Below are positions 10,741-22,505 of a stretch of 64,000 nucleotides of DNA, piece after piece. The translations under genes and the position numbers were made by a program. Position 1 is the first letter of the stretch. Every line of letters begins with the position of its first letter. The notes under the pieces are model-generated. The model was not told the origin of the DNA. It ran no database searches and saw nothing but the letters and a program-made list of their open reading frames with translations. This DNA is from Gigaspora margarita (taxonomy: Eukaryota > Glomeromycota > Glomeromycetes > Diversisporales > Gigasporaceae): positions 40,891 through 104,890 of the forward strand of contig WTPW01000876.1 in the NCBI GenBank assembly GCA_009809945.1, written 5' to 3'.

Positions 10741-11159
10741 TTTTATCGCATAACAAGATAATGACACCAACAACGAAATGATACTATAAAAAAAGATGCA
10801 ATGAAACAACTATAAAGAAAAAAAATAAACTATCACTAACAAAACTACAATATAGCACAAACAAACACGATATTGCACTGGCAAAAGTAACACCTTACCA
10901 ACAACATTCATGCCTTATCTACAACAAGTGGCAGCAACAAACTGACAATAAAACCAAATGAATTATTCTTTGGAGCAAAAAACTTTTCTAGCAAGAATAA
11001 GACTGACAATGATATCGATAGTGAAAAGAGACAACAGCACCAACGACAAACAGCAACACTATACAAGTAAAAAAAAAGGTTGGTTAAAAAAAAAGTATGT
11101 TGATCTATATAACAGGAAAGATCTGATCTGGGCTGGAGATCAATCAATCACGTAACCCA

Positions 11160-11740
11160 GAAAATCTCACCTACATTCTGGCACTCTTGTTCAGAAGTAG
11201 GGCTATTAGTAAAGAAAAAATAGCAAATGCATCTTACTGGATAGTAGTAAAGGATACATACATACTAAAAGCTGTTTTCAGATTTAAAAAAACAATTCTT
11301 GTCATATGGGTAGGCTACTTCCTACCAAATGACAAAAATATACAAAAAAAAATTTAATAGTATATAACAGAAAATATCACCAAAAGTAAGTAAATATGAG
11401 AATAATTGTAGGAGGTGATTTTAATGCAGAAATAGGAGAAGAAGTAGCCAGAAGCGATACTAGTAATAACAGAGCAGAAAAAGTTATACAAAAGAGCAGA
11501 CAGACTAAACTCCCTCTGATTAGATGGCTACAAAGAGTAGGCTATGCAGAGGCCTATGCAATTATTAACCCACAGATTTTTAAACCAACCTAAACCAATT
11601 ACAAATCTTGCTCAAAAATTGACCATATTTAGTTGGACCCAAAATTAAAGGCCTAGTGATAGATAGTAATATAGAACACATGGACCTTGTCACAGAGAGC
11701 AATCACAATCTGATATGGACTAAACTACTGCTAAGCACCA
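11160..11740 (+). pseudogene. LINE 2 endonuclease/exonuclease/phosphatase domain, broken
   Basis: In LINEs this domain nicks target DNA to prime reverse transcription. The frame at 11396-11593 carries GGDFNAEIGEE, the catalytic GDFN motif of the EEP fold. Upstream, 11200-11360 reads as the preceding beta-strand region (ILVIWVGYFLPND). Downstream come KIDHI (usual SxIDxI) and SNHNLIW, where the catalytic motif is normally SDH. The Asp-to-Asn-type change and the stop codons indicate inactivity. Confidence 0.7.
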
Positions 11741-12599
11741 TATTTCATACAAACTCAATAGCTAAACAAAATAAAAAATACTCTAGCTACTATAAAATAT
11801 ACCAGTATGATAAAATGACTAATTAAAATTAGGAAAACTTCACTTCGCTTCTAGAGAAATACATTGAAGAATTCTAGAAAAAAGAATTAAAAAAAAGGGA
11901 GGGAACATAGTGAAAGGTTAAAAGTAAATTGGATAAATAAAGTATGGGAAAAACTAGCAGAACTTATATGTTAAGCTGCAAATAAGTCAATTCTATACAA
12001 GAAAATTAAAAATACTAGTAAAGAAAAACAAAACCAAATTATTTGGAACCCAAGATACAAATGGATTAAGCAGCTAAGGCATATAGAACATAGAAGATGA
12101 GCAAACTTGAACTCAACAATCGGAGACATAGACCAGTTCCTAGTAAATACCCAAATTGGACTAATAAATACAAATAACAATACAAAAATTCAAGAAATTA
12201 AAGACAGGTATACAGCACAATGGTTAGAAAATCTTAAGGAATAGATAAAGATAATAGAGAAAAAATGATCTATAAACAAAAAAACTGAGCAAAAAAAAAG
12301 AATAAGAGAAAACACTGAAAGGAGGTTTGGGATGATAGAGCAAGAGAATAAGAAAATACTCAACAGTGTACTAGAATGACCGTGAAACAAAATAGAGATA
12401 GAAAGAATACTTATTATACCAGACCATAAATCTAAAAAAAGAAACTGGTATACAAACCTGATAAAGTTAAAAAAATAGTCAATGAATACTTTATGAAATA
12501 GTTTAAAGAGAATTCATGAATCCAGAAAAAGAAAAAGAAGAATGGAGTGAGAAATATGCCCTAAAAAAAATATTCAAAAGATTGGTACAATAATATCTT

Positions 12600-13700
12600 C
12601 AATGAAATTAAGGAAAGGAATGGAAAGAAATGCTCTAGAAGATCTCTAATAGTTCCACCCCAGGGTTATCTAATATAGGATATACAATTATTAAAAAACT
12701 AGATAAGAAAGCCACAAAACTCCTTCTAGACCTTCTAAACACAATACTAAATGAAGGAGAAATACCAAAGAAATAAAAAATTGGAATGATCTTCCTGATC
12801 CCAAAAATGGCAGAATAGGACTTGCAGCTTGAAAATTCTAGACCGATTATGTTGATAGAAGCAACAAGAAAAGGTCGCATAAGAATTATCCAAAAAAGAT
12901 GCATATAAAATTCTGAAAGGACCAAACTTTGTGGGCCTTCAAGGAGAATGCACCCAGGATCCAATACAAATCATGAATGTCCTAATAGAAGCGGCTAAAC
13001 AAAAAAAACAAGGAAATATGGATAACTCTTATAGTCATTAAAAAAGTGTTTGATACCATTGATCTCAAAAGGCTACAATTGGTATTAAAGAGAATCAAAG
13101 TTCCTGAAAAGCTAGAAAAGTTCCTTGTGAATATGTTTACAAATAAACAAGATAAAGTAATTACAAAGTTTGGACTAACAGAAGGCTTTAGCCTAGGTTG
13201 TAGAATAGACCAAGGAAAGGTGATTTCTCCACTCTTATGGAGAATCTACTTCAATCTGTTACTATATAAACTTCACAAGTGTAAACAAGAGGCAAAAGCA
13301 AAAATAGAGTGCCAATAGAAATAACCCAAGGGAAAATAGAGCAAGAGGAAATACAAGTAGCAGGTCTGGCATATGTGGACGATACTGCCCTATTAGCAAA
13401 TTCCAAAGCAAGCATGCAAATACTGGTCAACATAGCAGAATTCTTCTTTCAACTAAACAATATAAAGATTAACAGCAAGAAAACAGAGTTACTAGTGATT
13501 AACAGGAAAAACAAAATAGAAGAAAAAGCAATTATGATCAAAGAAGGCAGGAAAAAATAATTGCAAAAAAGAAAAAGGAAGTAGCTCAATATCTTGGAGT
13601 CTGGCTGATGGCAACTGACCTCAAACAGACAATTAAGAAAAGGCTAGAAGTTGAAATTAAGCAAATGGCCAATTTGCTTAATAGGAAAAAAAATTTCAAT
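12600..13700 (+). pseudogene. LINE 2 reverse transcriptase domain, broken but with YVDD
   Basis: The frame 13046-13318 reads FDTIDLKRL (the Asp-containing RT motif A), then RIKVPEKLEKFL, then IDQGKVISPLLW (RT motif B). After a frameshift near 13310 the frame 13309-13560 has LAYVDDTALLA, the catalytic YxDD box at about 13369-13389, followed by INSKKTELL and YLGVWL of the thumb-side motifs. Upstream motifs (about 12640-12960, ending with LQGECTQDPI) need several frame changes. Confidence 0.8.
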
Positions 13701-13774
13701 AGAACATATAAGATATAAGGTAAGTATAGGTATTGTGGTAGAGTTAAGAAAAATTTGGCATACCTCTGAATCTA

Positions 13775-13862
13775 TTGGTCCAAATCAGATGATTTGGTAC
13801 CATTTGATTCATCTCGACAAGATGAATCGAATGGTACCAAATCGTTCAATTTGGATCACAGG
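13775..13862. mobile_element. 88-bp palindromic MITE inside LINE 2
   Basis: The arms TTGGTCCAAATCAGATGATT and its inverse partner GGTACCAAATCGTTCAATTT flank a centre CATCTCGACAAGATG at about 13818. The segment interrupts the LINE between the RT domain and a following LINE segment (IVLPRTKYK). The open frame 13651-13983 runs across the hairpin and does not correspond to one protein. Confidence 0.55.
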
Positions 13863-15059
13863 ATCACAAGTTATTTACAATTGTATAGTTTTACCTAGAA
13901 CCAAATACAAGTTAAATATGGTAATACTATCTAAGAATGAATGTGACAAATTGCATCAACCAGCAATAAGAATAGCAAAGTGAAAAGCATAACTAGCCTC
14001 AACTGCTTTAAATACTATTCTATTACAAAAGGACATTTGGGAAATTAATTCACTATAGTAGTAGCACACAGAGCATATGATCACAGAATAGGTAATTAGA
14101 ATAAACAATCCAAATCTCGTTAGTGATCTCACCAGCTTAACTACTATTAAGATCTACAGTACCCATATGGGCCCTAAACAACAATAAAATTAAAAAGCTA
14201 AAATGGAAAAACAATCTTAAAGTTGGCATTTTAGCAACAGAAAGGATAGTGGTATTAGTATTAGAAATGCTGAATAGAAAAAAGACTGAACCATAAATGC
14301 ACATAATAGGGCAAGCATAGAGATAAGAAACCTACTAAATTCTAAAGATTTGGAAAAAGGTACCCAAGCACTTAATAAATTGAACTTATGGTACCTGGAG
14401 CAAATAATTACGAGACAGGATAATATCATGCTCACATGGTAGCAAATCAAAAGGGTTCATAGGATAGAAATGAAAAGAAAAATGCCTCAATGGTTTCAAA
14501 AACTAGAGCAAATGGTACTAGAAAACAAAATAACTCACAGTATCAAAGAAAATTTCATACAAGTCAATAAGATAAATGAAACACAATTCAAGCCAGAAAA
14601 AAGAAAACTATCATACAAAAGATCCAAAAAAGAATAGGTGATAGGAAAAAAGAAAAATAGTATAGGACCATTCTTAGGCAAAGTGAAAATAAATCTTTAA
14701 ATAAAAAAATGTATATATTAGAATAGAAGAAGGCAAATAAAGAAATTTGTCACATAACAACCCCTCAGAATCAAGCATATTCCCTACAAGTAAGATCTTA
14801 AAAGTGAAGGAGAATGAAGTAAAAGATGTGAGTTCTTGGATAAAGCAGAAAAATGAGTGAGCCTGGGCCACAACAATCAGTCTTAAACATCTCAAAAATA
14901 TGATAGCCCTAGAAAAAAGACCCACTGAAAGGAAAGAATCCAAAATAGAACATGTGGTACTTACAGAAAATTGGGATGTATATTTGATCTGAAGTACAAA
15001 AGAGAATATAAGAAAACAACAAGAACTCATACAGGCATTAAAGGAAAACCAAGAGTATA

Positions 15060-15680
15060 ATAAAATAATTTACTACACAGATGGCTTACTCAGAGAAGAA
15101 GGAACAGAGGATCACAAAGCAGGATACGGAATAATCCAACTTGATAGTAACAGTACAATAGTTAGAGAACTTAAAGGCAGAATTCAAGGTTGGTTCTTTT
15201 TAACAAGATCTAAACTCATGGCAATTCTGAAAGCAACCCTGGTAACCCCAAGTAATAGCAAATAAACATTTTCACTAATAGCCAAGTAGCGATTCACATA
15301 ATTACAAGGAGCCAGAAAAGTAAAACTACAAGAAGCTGGTATAAAATGAAAACCCAGGTATCTTGGAAATGATTGTCAAAATCTTAGACACAAAGAATAT
15401 AGATATGCAACTTCACAAAGTAAAAGTATACATGGGAAATATGCTAAATGACTTAGCAGATAAGGCAGCAAAAAAAGGTGCAAAAGAAAAAGAAGTAATC
15501 TCAATTAATATAAAGGAAACACAAAGAATAGTGTTAAGACCAACCTGGAACAACATTTCCATTGAAACCCCAATTCGCAGCTTTCTCAAAACACTTACAC
15601 AAATCTTCTACAAAGCAGAATGGGTATTTACCTTATTGCAAAAGATATTACTCATCAAAAGAGAATAGAAAAGCAAGATT
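15060..15680 (+). pseudogene. LINE 2 RNase H domain, broken
   Basis: 15071 onward reads YYTDGLLREEG, matching the first catalytic Asp strand (YTDGS) of RNase H. It is followed by AGYGII and RSKLMAILKATL, where the usual catalytic Glu of KAEL is Lys. A later frame (15363-15668) has VKVYMGNMLNDLADKAAKKG, matching the family motif HSGNxxNDxAD but with the His and Ser replaced. In-frame stops separate the parts. RNase H removes the RNA strand during LINE replication. Confidence 0.7.
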
Positions 15681-15689
15681 GGAAAATCT

Positions 15690-16716
15690 TTAGAAGTCTG
15701 TAGAAAAAAGAGAAAAAAGAAAAGGCAAGGTCCTACAAAGCGAATAAAAAGTGGGGTTTTTGCCTAAAGAGCCTAAGCGGTTTACTACCCACTCTACAAC
15801 TATGTAAAAGAAACCAAGAAAACCTTTAACAAATAACAATATGCTGAAAATTTAAAGAAAAAAAGAATTATTTAAGCACCATACAGCATGTGAAGTTGAT
15901 GAAGCAAAAGAGCTAGAGAAAGAGTATTTGATAGTGAATCAAATCTGGTCGAACCTGGATATAGTGCTTAGAAAAAGAATGACAATCAAGAACCTGTACA
16001 CAAGGCTAACTGGAGGAAAAGAAGCAGACAGACACAGAAAAAGAAATTATATAGCAAGAGGGCTAATTGAGTCAGATATAGCATCCTCATTTTTAGCAAT
16101 GGGGATTACCATAAAAGTAGCAGATTTGATCATTACTGAATGGTGAAATAAATGGTACAGTATTTTCCAAGAAGAGATATGGCTTCAATGTTGTAACAAT
16201 GTTGCAAAAATAGGAAAAACAAATAGACATTAACCCCAAAAAAAAGAAAATAAAAAAAGTAAGTTCAGAAGTACAGAAGAAAAGAAGAAGAAAAATCATT
16301 TAGGAAAAAGTATAGATAAAAAAGGAGAAGAAAACCCACTAGAGAGAGTGAAGGATGGACCCAGAAGACAAAAGTCAGAAGATAAAAAGCGGGATAGGTT
16401 TAAAAAAAAATGGTCTTGGTAATGGAGGAGTTGGAAAATGGATATGGACTGAAAGGTGGTCCAGGTGGAATAAAAATTAAATAAGATCATGATGGCTGTA
16501 AATCCAGGCCAATGAACTGCAGATTCAGTATCTGAGGTAGATACTAAAGAGGCAGCAAGATCAATTCTACCTTGGCAGATTGTACATAGGTACCAAATGG
16601 CAACTGGGTGAGCCATACTTTAGTTTAAAATAGCATAACTATAAATAAAAAACACATGTATCAAACTGCAAACTCTATATTATAAAATAAAGTTGTGACA
16701 AAATCATCAAAAAAAA
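15690..16716 (+). pseudogene. LINE 2 C-terminal region and 3' end
   Basis: The frame 15928-16146 (IWSNLDIVLRKRMTIKNLY..) and the following Lys-rich text to about 16430 look like the basic C-terminal tail of the retrotransposon polyprotein, with stops. The final ~150 bp (to about 16716) is untranslated and ends in an A run. I recognise no zinc-knuckle here, unlike in the LINE at 39-49 kb. Confidence 0.5.
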
Positions 16717-16779
16717 ATAATAATTTAAAATAAAAAATAATTTAAAATAAAAAAAGGATTATATAATTTAGTAAATGTG

Positions 16780-17065
16780 CATTATAATGTACCACCTGAT
16801 AAACCAATCAGATTGTATGATCAGGTGTAATATGAAATTGAAAAAAATTAGCGATATTTTAAAAAATCGCTTGTATCTCATATTTTTGCTTAAGAAACCA
16901 CTCTTCATGCTCTAACAAAAAAAAAAATTTTTTGCAAAATTTTACTATAAAACTCTTTATTTTATCTATGCATTTCTTTTATCTCACTCTAACCTAACAA
17001 ATAAAAAGGATATATTGTTTGTTTGTTTTGATTTTATATTACATCTAATCTTATAGAGTATATTA
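16780..17065 (-). mobile_element. Core-family MITE relic
   Basis: Contains CCTGATAAACCAATCAG and GATCAGGTGTAATAT, then GCTTAAGAAACCACTCTTCA, TTTTGCAAAATTTTACTATA, and CTCACTCTAACCTAAC. Read on the minus strand this follows the order of the cores of 8246-8567 and 28690-29039, including a worn telomere-like tract. GTGCATTATAATG near the left and an ATTATAATGCAC partner near 17063-17076 are a possible terminal pair. Confidence 0.5.
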
Positions 17066-17089
17066 TAATGCACTTATGCTAAATTATAA

Positions 17090-17460
17090 AATTCCAAAAA
17101 AATAATTTATAATAAAAAAATAATTTAAAATAAAATATAATTTAAATAAAAAAAATAATTTAAATAAAAATAATTTAAAATATAAAAAGTGATTTAAAAT
17201 ATAAAAATGATTTAAAATAAAAAATAATTTAAAATAAAAAATAAATTAAAATAAAATTAATTTAAAATAAAAAATAATTTAAAAAAGAAAATAATTTAAA
17301 ATAAAAAAGCTTTAAAAATCAAATTAAAATGAAATAAAAAAAATAAAAAATACTTTAAAAAAAATAATTTAATATAAAAAATAATTTAAAATAAAAATAA
17401 ACTTTAAAAATAAAATTAAAATGAATTAAAAAAATAAAAAATAATTTAAAAAAATTACTA
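17090..17460. repeat. AATAATTTAAAATAAAA minisatellite-like tract
   Basis: About 370 bp of imperfect repeats of the unit AATAATTTAAAATAAAAA. Shorter patches of the same unit lie at 960-1240, 5400-5485, 6490-6660 and 16720-16750. Confidence 0.7.
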
Positions 17461-17463
17461 TGA

Positions 17464-17803
17464 ATTATCATTGGTGATTATCACCAGTGATCTACAATGC
17501 ATAAAACAAAATAAACAAAATAAACAATTTGTATTAAATAAAAATTAAATCTCTTTAATATTAGGGTAAGAGTAAAGATTAGATATTAGAATAGGGCTTT
17601 GTATATAGTAAAATTTAGCAAGAAATTTTTTTTTTGTATATAAAAAAGTAGTTTCATAGACAAAATTTTAGGTTAGAAGTGATTTTAACAATTTTTTAAA
17701 AAATTCTTTGTTGATCTTATACAAAAATTAATCTACATATTACACCTGATCCTGAATTTTAATTGGTAAATTGATTACTAGTGATGATCACCAGTGGTGA
17801 TAA
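17464..17803 (+). mobile_element. Core-family MITE with GGTGATTATCACCAGTGAT ends
   Basis: The end TTGGTGATTATCACCAGTGA and the inverse of GATGATCACCAGTGGTGATA pair. The interior follows the shared core: ATTAGGGTAAGAG, GTATATAGTAAAATTTAGCA, AAGTAGTTTCATAGACAAAA, ATTACACCTGATC. Its termini differ from those of the other core-family members. Confidence 0.55.
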
Positions 17804-17849
17804 ATAGCAAACTTCTTATTTAAAATATAAAAAAAAGAGAAAAGAAGCA

Positions 17850-18185
17850 AAATTTTAATTCTTACTTGGCTGCTCTTTTATATATATATATTTTAGTTTG
17901 CAATAAAATAATTCAAGAAAAGCTACTAAAAAAGAGCTTCCAAAGTGTTTTTTTATTCAATTATAAAGAGCTAAAGAACTAGTATTAATAAGTAAAAAGA
18001 AATATTTAAATAATATGTAACTTTTATAGAAATAACAATTACAAAGCAATTATTTGAATTGATACTTTTTTATATTAATTTTTAAGCCATTCAATCAGTG
18101 ATTTATTTTATTCAATATGAGACAAAATTTGAATTCAGTAATAAGAACTTGGAGAAATTAGTAAACCCAAAATTCTTGTCTGTAA
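17850..18185. repeat. Dispersed repeat, copy 2 (copy 1 at 6640-7000)
   Basis: Collinear with 6640-7000, ending at AATTAGTAAACCCAAAATTC. Immediately beyond it the 18.2-kb repeat begins, so the latter may have inserted here. Confidence 0.55.
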
Positions 18186-18187
18186 AT

Positions 18188-19690
18188 ATCCCTGCTGATT
18201 ATTATTGATAGTGAAAGTAATCAATATATATCTGGTTAATTGATATATATCTAATATAATATCAATTCTGCAATTAATAATTATTATATTCACATAATCA
18301 TGCTTTTTGCAAATTTTTAAATGTTTTACATGTTTTCGCAAGGTTATGCAATTTATTAAAAACTTTTATTTTTTTATTTATTATTATTATATATTATATT
18401 TTAAATTAAATATACATTTTTAATCAATATTTGCAATTTAATATAAAATTATTTATTTATTTATTATTATTATATATTATATTATATTACATATTTTTAT
18501 TATATATTATTATAAAAAAAAATGAAAAACCAAAAAAAAAGCCTGAAAAAAATAAAAAAACAAAAATGAAAAAATAGTAATAATTTTTAACTACTTTCAT
18601 ACTTCGTTGTATTTACTCTCATATTCACTACTTCTTGCAAAGTGCCAGAGAAGTTAGAGTTGGTGTTCTTGTAAAGTACCAGAAAAGTCAGATTGTTTTC
18701 TTGCAAAGTTCTAAAGAAAGTTAGGAATAAATAAAATAAAATTAAAAAAATAAATAAATAAAAAAAAAACAAACAAAAAACAAAAATGTAAGCAAATTAA
18801 ATAAAAAAAACAAAACCCTAAATCTCTATTTCTCTGAAATAAGAGTTCGTATCTTGCAATTCAGAAATTATTGAAGGTTTTCGCAATGTGCCAGAATAAT
18901 AAAAAAATAAAAATTAAAGAAATAAGTAAAACAAAACAAAACAAAAAAAAACAGAATGTAAGCAAACTGAATAAAAAAAAATAATACCCAAATCTCCATT
19001 TCTTTGATGTAGAGTTCATGATAGAAATTGCTAAAATCAAGTTGTATATATTCTTGCAAAGTAGCGGAAAAACCTAGGTTTGCTTGCAAAGTGTCAAAAA
19101 ACCTATGTTATTTTTCTTACAAAGTGCCAGAATATTAAAAAAAATAAAAAAAACCAAAAAACAAAACCAAAAAAACAAAAAACATCAATGAAAAAATAAA
19201 TAAAGCACTGACTAAACCTTCATTTCTTTAAAAAGATATTTTTGGAAATTTACAAATTGCTAGAGAAAGCAATTGTATGTCTTGCAAAGTTTTGGAAGGC
19301 TGAGTTGGCTTGCACATAGTTTTGAAAGATCGATAGATTTCCAAAAGTTAGGGTTGGTGTTTTTTGTAAAAATAAAATAAAAAAATTTAAAAAATAATAA
19401 ATAAAAAAAAAGTGAAAAAACAAAATAAAATGAAACTAAATGAAACTAAACCAAACCAAAAAAAAAAAAAAAACAAAAAAACAATATAAAATTGATAGAA
19501 GATCTAAATTATAAACAAAAAAATAAACAAAGATCTAATCTAATCTTGTACTATGATCATTGAAATATTTTGAAACATTTCAAAAATATTAGTCAAACAT
19601 GTTCTTGGTATGATCCAGGGTACAGATTTACTGATCTAGCTTGATTTTCCAGTTCTAAAATATTTCAAAAGAATTCGAAATATTAAAAAA
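18188..19690. repeat. ~1.5-kb dispersed repeat R1, copy 1 (copy 2 within 40058-42119)
   Basis: It starts at CCTGCTGATTATTATTGATA and is collinear with 40240-41682: same order of poly-A-rich blocks, the recurring motif CTTGCAAAGTGCCAG (several times, variants CTTGCAAAGTTTTGGAAGG), TTCGTGATAGAAATTGCT, and GATCTAATC..CTTGTAC..ATGATCATTGAAA. Small minus-strand frames (18587-18772, 18868-19089) reflect the low-complexity composition and are not called. Compared with the 40-kb copy it lacks the left terminal repeat. Confidence 0.65.
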
Positions 19691-19815
19691 AAGAAAAAAA
19701 AAAAGAAAAAAAAAGAGAAAAAGAAAAGGAGAAAGAAGAAAAAAGAGAAAGAAAAAAAGGGAGAGGAGAGAAAAAAAGAAAGAGAGGAGTAAAATTTATT
19801 ATTTTTTTTTTTCAA
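19690..19815. repeat. Polypurine tract
   Basis: About 115 bp of almost pure A/G (GAAAGAAGAAAAAAGAGAAA-type), ending in a T run. At the corresponding place the 40-kb copy of R1 runs into an assembly gap and then a T run. Confidence 0.75.
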
Positions 19816-20325
19816 AGTGCCTGCTTGGGGCATAGGATTTATTCAGTTTACACATCGGAAAGTTACACTTGGATGAGAGTACAACTAGCCACACGTACAC
19901 TTTTGGTGTCTAATTTAAGTAGTCCACCCGAAGGTTCCACACTAGATGCCATACCTGCAACCCAACTACGGGAATTGCCTATTTAAACCCTCTGATCTTT
20001 AGCTCCTTGACCAATCTCAACTGTTTCACTGGTATCCGCATTACATAAGTCAGTCCGGACCCCAGATCATTTACTGCCATAGCCCTTAGGACTAGTTTAT
20101 CCTCGCAGGAAACTTGGTAGAGCGGTACCTGTCCCACCAGGTATTTACCTACACTTCAGTAACTTACGCTACAGCTTTACCTATATACTTGCAGTCCAGG
20201 GGTTACCTGAACTGCTACCATTACCTACTTCTGCCCTTGCAAGGTTCACTCCAATCCCAGCACCCACCTAACCATCCTACCAGTCCTTACACCAGATTCA
20301 CAAACTTCCAAACCAGATAGCGTTA
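19816..20325. other. GC-richer island of unknown nature
   Basis: Composition changes abruptly to roughly balanced, C-rich sequence, while both flanks are strongly AT-rich. The segment has ACTTGGTAGAGCGGTACCTG at about 20110, reminiscent of a tRNA A box, and GGTTCACTCCAATCCC at about 20243, vaguely B-box-like, so a SINE-type origin is possible but unproven. A frame at 20114-20320 (68 codons) has no recognisable motif. No flanking duplication identified. Confidence 0.35.
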
Positions 20326-20339
20326 TATTCATATTTATA

Positions 20340-21827
20340 ATATATAAATTATATAATTTATAAGCCAATTTCTATTTGTACACAGGTGTTTATATATAAG
20401 GTATATAAAAACCAACTGATATCTTCAATTTTCAATTATGAAACAACCTTTTGGCTTCTAACAAAAATAACTTCTCATGAAATTTTTGTATAAACTAACT
20501 TTTTCTCTAATTTCAAACCCACTCTACTCTAACTATAAATATGGGTTTATTTTTTTGTTTATAAAATTATTTGATTGGCAATTTTTGGCATTGATTAAAT
20601 TAACAATATGATTGGTTAATTTGTATATATATCAATATTTCTCAGGCCCCTCTTAAAAGTAGTATTAAATTTTATTATTGATCATATGCAAAATGTGGCT
20701 AAATTTTTGGTACCACCTAATCATCAAGTGATCATCATATTTGTATTCTTGAATATTCTAGATAATTACTGCATAAAATTCTATATTATGCAAATATATA
20801 CAATTTAGTATTTATATATTATGAACTGTAAAATATGTTCTAGAATATAAATAAGATTCCAAATAATTAATATACTGCATAATTAATGTTTCACCTAAAA
20901 ATTTATGTTTTACCCAAAGAATTTTTATAACTTTTATATAATTTTTATAATTATATTGCCCAATATTTATATATTATGGTTTATTTTCCAGTTACCTTTC
21001 TCTAATCTGAACAGGCAGTCCCAAGAGATTTTGTTCAGTATAGAGAAAGTTCATAATAAAAGTTTCTCTTTCTAACCCGAATAATAATAGAAATTTTGGT
21101 ATATAAGAGTAACTAATAAAAAAAACTTAAAAAAAAAAGTTTAAAAAAAAACTTAAAAAAAAAACTTAAAAAAAAAATTAAATAAGCCTGTTTGATGCAT
21201 AATCTGCTGTAATAGCATAATATGGATTGTATAAAATATTATCAAAAAAAACCTATTTTACACTATTTTTCTGCCATTTTTACTTTATTTTTTTTAATTT
21301 CTTTGCCATTTTGCATTTTATTTTTTCAATTGATAATCAGTCTATCAACTGGAGAGTGATCATAGTGTAATGTGATACAAATCACATATGAAAATTACTA
21401 TAGGCAAAATGTGGCATGCTTCCATATAAAAATATTTTTTTTACTAAGTTAACAGTATGCTTCTGTCTAGACTTTCACAACTTTTGACAAATAACTTCAG
21501 GATGTTTACCCTACAATGTCTTCTACCAGAGAGCCAAACCTACAAGAAGAATTCTTTTTCATTTCTATTTTAGTTTTCTCATATGTAATCTGAAACTCTG
21601 TATCCAAATCACTTCTGATAAAGTTTTGTTATATATAAGTATACTAACTACAAAGTTTTCATAGGTCAGTGTTCTGTGAAAATTGTGGTCCAAGGGATCA
21701 TTGGAAAGAGCTGAATAACTTTATTTGAATATGGTGTTTTATTATATTTTATTTTATATAAAAAATTAGCAATAAATCTACACTAATTTACTCTATTACA
21801 GTCTGGTGTTTTTTCAAATATAGTAAG
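20340..21827. other. AT-rich intergenic sequence, repeat relics only
   Basis: 20400-20600 resembles a worn core-family element (ATTATGAAACAACCTTTTGG, CTAACAAAAATAACTTCTCA, CACTCTACTCTAACTA). 21118-21180 is a repeat of CTTAAAAAAAAA. The remainder has no sustained frame and no recognised element. Confidence 0.4.
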
Positions 21828-22010
21828 TCAACCCTCATTAATATCAATCTTGTTAATATTAACTTAAGTTATAAAAAAATTTTTATAAATTTTTATATAT
21901 TAAAATTCCCTCATATATATCAACTTTAATATAATCCCTTGATAGTATCACTATCAATATGAATTTAAACAAATTCAAATGGGTTGATATTAATGAAGAT
22001 AGACTGTATT
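21828..22010. mobile_element. ~180-bp MITE with AATATCAA ends
   Basis: The left end AGTCAACCCTCATTAATATC and the inverse of the right end AGTCTATCTTCATTAATATC pair. TA-containing flanks and AGTC ends suggest the same broad pogo-like group as 9604-10357. Downstream (22011-22505) is unassigned AT-rich sequence. Confidence 0.5.
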
Positions 22011-22505
22011 TCCAAATATAGTGATGATCTACATTATATGACTATAAAGTAATGTTCTAGAATTTGATTATAATATTCAAAATTGATTGGCTATCAGATA
22101 ATATATTAAAGGAGTATTAAAAATTATTCCTGTTATATGTAATAATCTTAATTTATATAAAAATCTTTTTGACTATAATATAGTGAAGAAAGTTCTATAG
22201 GTTGGTTACTTTACTATGTAGTTTTAATTTACTCTTGCTATTTAAGTTACACTTTTAAATTACTAATATCAGTCAAGTGTACTTCAAGTTACAGCTTTAG
22301 ATAGTGATAAATATTGATATTTTAAGATATTTTTTATTAAAAAAAGGGTTAAATTAAAAATTAAAAACTGGTTTGGTAGAATACTTTTAAAATTCTATCA
22401 TTATGTTGTTTAAAGTTGGGAAGTTGCAATATCATATGTTTGAAGTTATATTTATAACCCTCAAAATGCTTACTTTAAACAGGTGTTAACTTCAGGCAGG
22501 TTATA

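Larger units (their letters stand above)
10741..16716 (+). mobile_element. Decayed non-LTR retrotransposon (LINE 2), ~5.9 kb
   Basis: Reading along the plus strand, the LINE domain order is recognisable despite many stops and frameshifts: AP-type endonuclease (about 11160-11740), reverse transcriptase (about 12600-13560), a post-RT region, RNase H (about 15060-15520) and a basic C-terminal region, ending near an A-rich tail at about 16709-16716. The 5' end is not defined by a target duplication. A small palindromic MITE interrupts it at 13775-13862. Composition is A-rich on the sense strand, unlike the neighbouring MITEs. It cannot encode an active protein as it stands. Confidence 0.8.

Noticed and set aside
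13651..13983. 110-codon frame as a gene
   Set aside because: It runs across a palindromic MITE inserted in LINE 2; only the last part is LINE coding sequence.
17090..17460. CRISPR-like array
   Set aside because: Units are A/T simple sequence without constant spacers or repeat identity, and the genome is eukaryotic.
20114..20320. 68-codon frame in the GC-richer island
   Set aside because: No domain, no codon signature, and composition alone makes stops rare there.
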